A stretch of 64,000 nucleotides of DNA from Thermogemmatispora sp042408735 (GTDB lineage: Bacteria; Chloroflexota; Ktedonobacteria; Ktedonobacterales; Ktedonobacteraceae). Positions 61,523 to 64,000 of this stretch are shown here, one piece after another. Numbering within the stretch: position 1 is the first letter of the stretch; each line of letters begins with the position of its first letter. The stretch covers positions 10,753-74,752 of the forward strand of contig NZ_JBHOQV010000073.1 of the NCBI RefSeq assembly GCF_042408735.1, written 5' to 3'. Made by a program: the position numbers and the translations under genes. The notes under the pieces were generated by a model. That model made no database searches. It saw only the letters and a list, made by a program, of their open reading frames with translations, and had not been told where the DNA came from.

Positions 61523-62590
61523 TTAGTACACCTCCAGTAACACCTGTGCCTCCTCATTGTGCCTGGTTGTCACCTCGCCGATGAGCCAGAATGGAACTGT
61601 GGGCGCCAGAGCGGCCAGGCGGGGCCATAGCTCCGGAGCGATCGCTGCCAGCAGGCCCCCCGAGGTCTGTGGGTCCCAAAGGATGGCCTCCGCGACCGTG
61701 TCCAGGGCCTGGCCAAGTTGGACATGGGGGCCGAAGTAGGCCCGATTACGGCTGGTTCCACCGGGAGTGCAGCCGCGCGCCGCGTAATCGGCAGCGTGGG
61801 GCAGCAGCGGCAGCGAGGAGAACGTGAAGCGCATGCTGGTCAGGCTCTGTGAGGCCATTTCCCAGGCATGCCCGAGCAGGCCGAAGCCAGTCACATCGGT
61901 CACAGCGTGCACGCCTCCGCTGCTTGCTGCCAGCTCGGCCAGCGCACGGCTGGCCTCGCGATTGAGATGCATCATCGAGGCGCAGGCAGCCGCGAGGTCC
62001 TCCTCGGCGACCTGATCGCGCTTGTGGGCTGTCGTGATCAGACCCGTGCCCAGTGGCTTGCTCAGGACCAACAGGTCGCCTGGCTGGGCGCCGCCTTTGG
62101 TAAAAATGCGCTGCGGGTGGACACTGCCGGTGACGGCCAGCCCATACTTTGGCTCGCGATCGCTGACGGTATGGCCGCCGGCGATGACGGCCTGGGCTCG
62201 GGCTACCGTCTCAGCGCCGCCGCGCAGAATCTCGCTCAACAGCTCCGTGTCGAGATCGTCGGGCCACGCAACGAGATTGATGGCCATCAGCACCTCACCG
62301 CCCATAGCGTAGACATCGCTCATGGCGTTAGCGGCAGCAACCGCGCCAAAAACATAAGGGTCATCCACCACGGGCGGGAAGAAGTCCGCCGTGCTGATAA
62401 TGGCCTGCTGCTCGTTAAGCTGGTAGACTGCCGCATCGTCGGCGGCGCTTAGGCCCACGAGCAGAGAGGGCGGAACGTTCTGGGCTTTCAGGGGACGCAG
62501 AACCTGCGCCAGGGCCGCCGGGCCCATTTTGGCCGCTCAACCGGCACAACTGGCGAGCGAGGTTAAGCGAATGCGCCGACCGGTGCTCAT
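61523..62590 (-). CDS. selD: Selenide, water dikinase (selenophosphate synthetase), itself a selenoprotein
   Basis: SelD makes selenophosphate, the selenium donor for selenocysteine. From ATG 62590 the frame reads MSTGRRIRLTSLASCAG, then TGA at 62537-62539, then AAKMGPAALAQVL. The TGA is exactly at the catalytic Cys/Sec residue of the family motif G(C/U)AAK; the catalytic Lys follows at residue 21. With Sec18 the protein is 355 residues, a normal length. The rest is typical (ADFFPPVVDDPYVFGAVAAANAMSDVYAMGG, GGHTVSDREPKYGLAVTG, DPQTSGGLL). Starting at the ATG after the UGA (62527) would remove the active site. It opens the selD-rnc operon. Confidence 0.9.
62494..62510 (-). promoter_or_regulatory. 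Candidate bacterial SECIS hairpin for selD Sec18
   Basis: Downstream of the UGA, GGCGCAG and CUGCGUC pair (7 bp, one G-U) around a GUU loop. The loop lies 34-36 bases after the UGA, inside the known spacing range for bacterial SECIS elements, and the loop begins with G as usual. A GGGCC/GGCCC hairpin between them is an alternative. The function is inferred. Confidence 0.55.
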
Positions 62591-62643
62591 GGCTGAAATG
62601 TTTCCGTACTCGTAGCCCGTTTGAATCAGGTGTAAGCAAGGTC

Positions 62644-62673
62644 ATTGTAACGCCTCGGCATAAGGCTCGTCAA
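62644..62673 (-). promoter_or_regulatory. Promoter for selD-rnc
   Basis: On the minus strand TTGACG (62668-62673), 18 bases and TACAAT (62644-62649) form a strong sigma-70-type promoter about 54 bases before the selD ATG. It is back-to-back with the rnpB promoter region. Confidence 0.7.
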
Positions 62674-62727
62674 CGTTGTAGACGGCGCGTTCCCAGTGTG
62701 CTACTCTATATTCAGCTGCGCGGGCCT

Positions 62728-63224
62728 GAGCAGGCCAGGCAATCGCGGGTCAGGTTGGCCCAACGTTCTCTTGGTCCCGGCCTTCCAGCCCCGCGAGAAG
62801 GCGGGCTGGGATGAGGGAACGGCAGGCTGCTGGCTCGAGGAAAGTCCGAACTCCACAGAGCAGGATGCTGGCTAACGGCCAGTGGGGGCGACCCCAAGGA
62901 AAGTGCCACAGAAACGATACCGCCCGCCGGCCTGGCAACAGGCCGCTGCGGGTAAGGGTGAAATGGTGGGGTAAGAGCCCACCGGCAGGCGGGTGACCGC
63001 CTGGCCGGGTAAACCCCATCCGGAGCAAGACCGAGCAGAGGGAGTAGCAGGTCCTCTCGTGGGCCGCGCTGGAGGCCGCGAGCGGAGCCTGCTCGCAGGT
63101 TGCTCGCCTGTTAACCCTCGGGTTGGTCGCTAGAGGCGGCGGGTAACCGTCGTCCCAGAGAGATGATTGCCACCCGCCTCACCGCAAGGTATGGCGGGAA
63201 CAGAATTCGGCTTATGGCCTACTC
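62728..63224 (+). ncRNA. rnpB: RNase P RNA, bacterial class A type
   Basis: The RNA subunit of RNase P, which matures tRNA 5' ends. Diagnostic conserved blocks are visible: GAGGAAAGTCCGAACTCC (P4/CR-I region) near 62836, CACAGAAACGATACCGCC near 62908, GGTAAGGGTGAAATGGTG near 62952, GTAAACCCCATCCGGAGCAAGACC near 63009, and AGATGATTGCCACC near 63162 followed by ACAGAATTCGGCTTAT near the 3' end. The ends are set by the pairing of GAGCAGGCC at 62728 with GGCCTACTC ending at 63224 (P1). It is about 497 bases, on the long side for bacteria. Upstream, TGCTACTCT may be its -10. Confidence 0.93.
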
Positions 63225-63777
63225 AGACCCGGGCAGCCGGCTTTTACTTCGCCTTGCTGCCGACCCCCTTCAGCCTGCCCGTCGGCGATCTTCCCCTACG
63301 AGCGCCCCAGGCCCGATCTCCCTTCGCTCTGCCGGCGACAGCCTCTCAGGCACCCGCAATACGGCTATGGAACTTGTTTTGTTTCATTATGTGCTGAAAC
63401 ACAACGATCGCGGACAATATCGTACTGTAGAACGGAAATACTCTAGGAACTAATGCTGCTCTCCAGCTATCTTCACTGGAGGGCATTCGGGCAGGCTTTT
63501 TCCTGCGGAGGGCGGGCGACTATGGTGCAAACCTGGCAGAAGTCACTCTGGCCTACCAGTGCTTCGCTGCGGGCTGCTGCCTTCCGGCGAGGCTGCCTGG
63601 TGAGCGAAGCAGTGAACGAGCTGCTTGAGCAAGCTTTCCAGCGGGGCGGGGAAGGCGACCTGTTGTCTCGTTAGATGGTCTGCTCCTGGTTGGGGGAAGG
63701 AGGCAAAGGAGGCGAGCATGGGATAAAAAGAGCGGCAGGCTCCTGGCCCGCCGCTCTTCTGGCTTAATCTATCTGCA
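63225..63777. other. Intergenic after rnpB
   Basis: One short open frame (63453-63674, 73 codons, AGGA upstream of its ATG) has no recognisable content and overlaps a hairpin (CTCCAG/CTGGAG at about 63462-63482), so I do not call it. The region also has less GC-rich sequence at 63365-63450. The terminator at 63725-63757 closes the leftward gene that follows. Confidence 0.4.
63725..63757 (-). terminator. Intrinsic terminator of the leftward gene at 63778
   Basis: Reading leftward, AGAGCGGC (63750-63757) pairs with GCCGCTCT (63729-63736), followed by a run of five U (63725-63729 region). This is the clearest intrinsic terminator in the window. Confidence 0.8.
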
Positions 63778-63978
63778 TTACCTGCTGATCCGATCGTGCT
63801 CGATCAGCCAGCGGATAAAGTTAAGTCGACGGCTTTCCTCGAGAATTTCGCGATATTCAACTTGCTCATCGACATGGTCTCGCAGATAGAGAAGCCGCTT
63901 GGCTTCGCTTTCTGTGAATCCCAGTGACAGCAGGCGTTCGAAGTCTGCGTTATCGGTCGCGTAGAGACGGTCCGGCAT
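63778..63978 (-). CDS. Small helical protein of 66 residues
   Basis: The product is MPDRLYATDNADFERLLS followed by an amphipathic, charged set of helices (LGFTESEAKRLLYLRDHVDEQ, YREILEESRRLNFIRWLIEHDR). A good AGGGAG site lies upstream of the ATG and an intrinsic terminator follows, so it is a real monocistronic gene. Similar short proteins are, to my memory, common in Chloroflexota without known function. No DNA-binding motif is certain. Confidence 0.75.
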   Translation of the reverse strand: MPDRLYATDNADFERLLSLGFTESEAKRLLYLRDHVDEQVEYREILEESRRLNFIRWLIEHDRISR

Positions 63979-64000
63979 GATAACGGCGCTCCCTCTATTC

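Noticed and set aside
63453..63674. 73-codon open frame after rnpB
   Set aside because: Weak ribosome binding site, no conserved pattern, overlaps a hairpin; left as uncalled.

Overview
The window looks like a chromosomal segment of a high-GC (roughly 60%), monoderm-type bacterium. The best guess is phylum Chloroflexota, class Ktedonobacteria, possibly a Thermogemmatispora relative. This is inferred from gene style (MurT/GatD for lipid II amidation, a TnpB remnant with a C-terminus of Ktedonobacteria type, lipoprotein solute-binding proteins, long-form HPF) and not from any marker RNA. There are no rRNA or tRNA genes and no CRISPR array. Most of the window is ordinary chromosome. The only mobile-element trace is a decayed TnpB C-terminus near 12 kb.

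Layout. 0-10 kb: end of an unidentified gene, a small membrane protein, ManA on the minus strand, an alpha/beta hydrolase without its nucleophile serine, a gene-poor gap, a degenerate receiver-GGDEF protein, two unknown proteins, and a 786-residue membrane protein joining anti-sigma-type zinc motifs to an extracytoplasmic ligand-binding domain. 10-12 kb: yebC-ruvC-ruvA (minus). 12-13.6 kb: TnpB remnant and a second hydrolase. 13.8-19.8 kb (plus): yraN, a zinc-ribbon protein, tsaE-tsaB-rimI-tsaD (tRNA t6A synthesis plus ribosomal acetylation), and a ROK kinase. 20-24.5 kb: metG and a ThiF/MoeB-type E1 enzyme (minus), then two single-domain receivers (plus).

24.9-36.1 kb is a leftward peptide-transport locus: three paralogous lipoprotein substrate-binding proteins followed by dppB-dppC-dppD-dppF. 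Hairpins follow binding-protein genes, and the permease/ATPase operon has its own strong promoter at 29.5 kb. 36.5-41.3 kb holds three leftward genes for two unknown proteins and a large TPR protein. 41.5-49.6 kb has a cNMP-binding protein, nrdR, a DUF6788-like protein, long hpf, a ClpX-type zinc-finger protein, the murT-gatD operon and a glycosidase-like lipoprotein. 50-56.7 kb has topA, an NAD-type isocitrate dehydrogenase, a cupredoxin lipoprotein, glpX and gmk.

57.2-64 kb is the most informative end. It holds rqcH (plus), then leftward selD-rnc-rpoN, and the divergent RNase P RNA gene. SelD is itself a selenoprotein: an in-frame UGA lies at the catalytic Cys/Sec position of the N-terminal motif, with a small GUU-loop hairpin downstream as a bacterial SECIS candidate. 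A conventional gene call would start 21 codons late and lose the catalytic residue. RpoN carries a Cys4 zinc-ribbon insertion. Several promoters in the window share a TGnTA(T/C)AAT extended -10 form. The strongest leads for novelty are the anti-sigma-like/periplasmic-binding fusion, the Sec-SelD, the zinc-ribbon sigma-54, the structured leader before the third binding-protein gene, and two receivers whose phospho-acceptor Asp is replaced by Glu or Asn.
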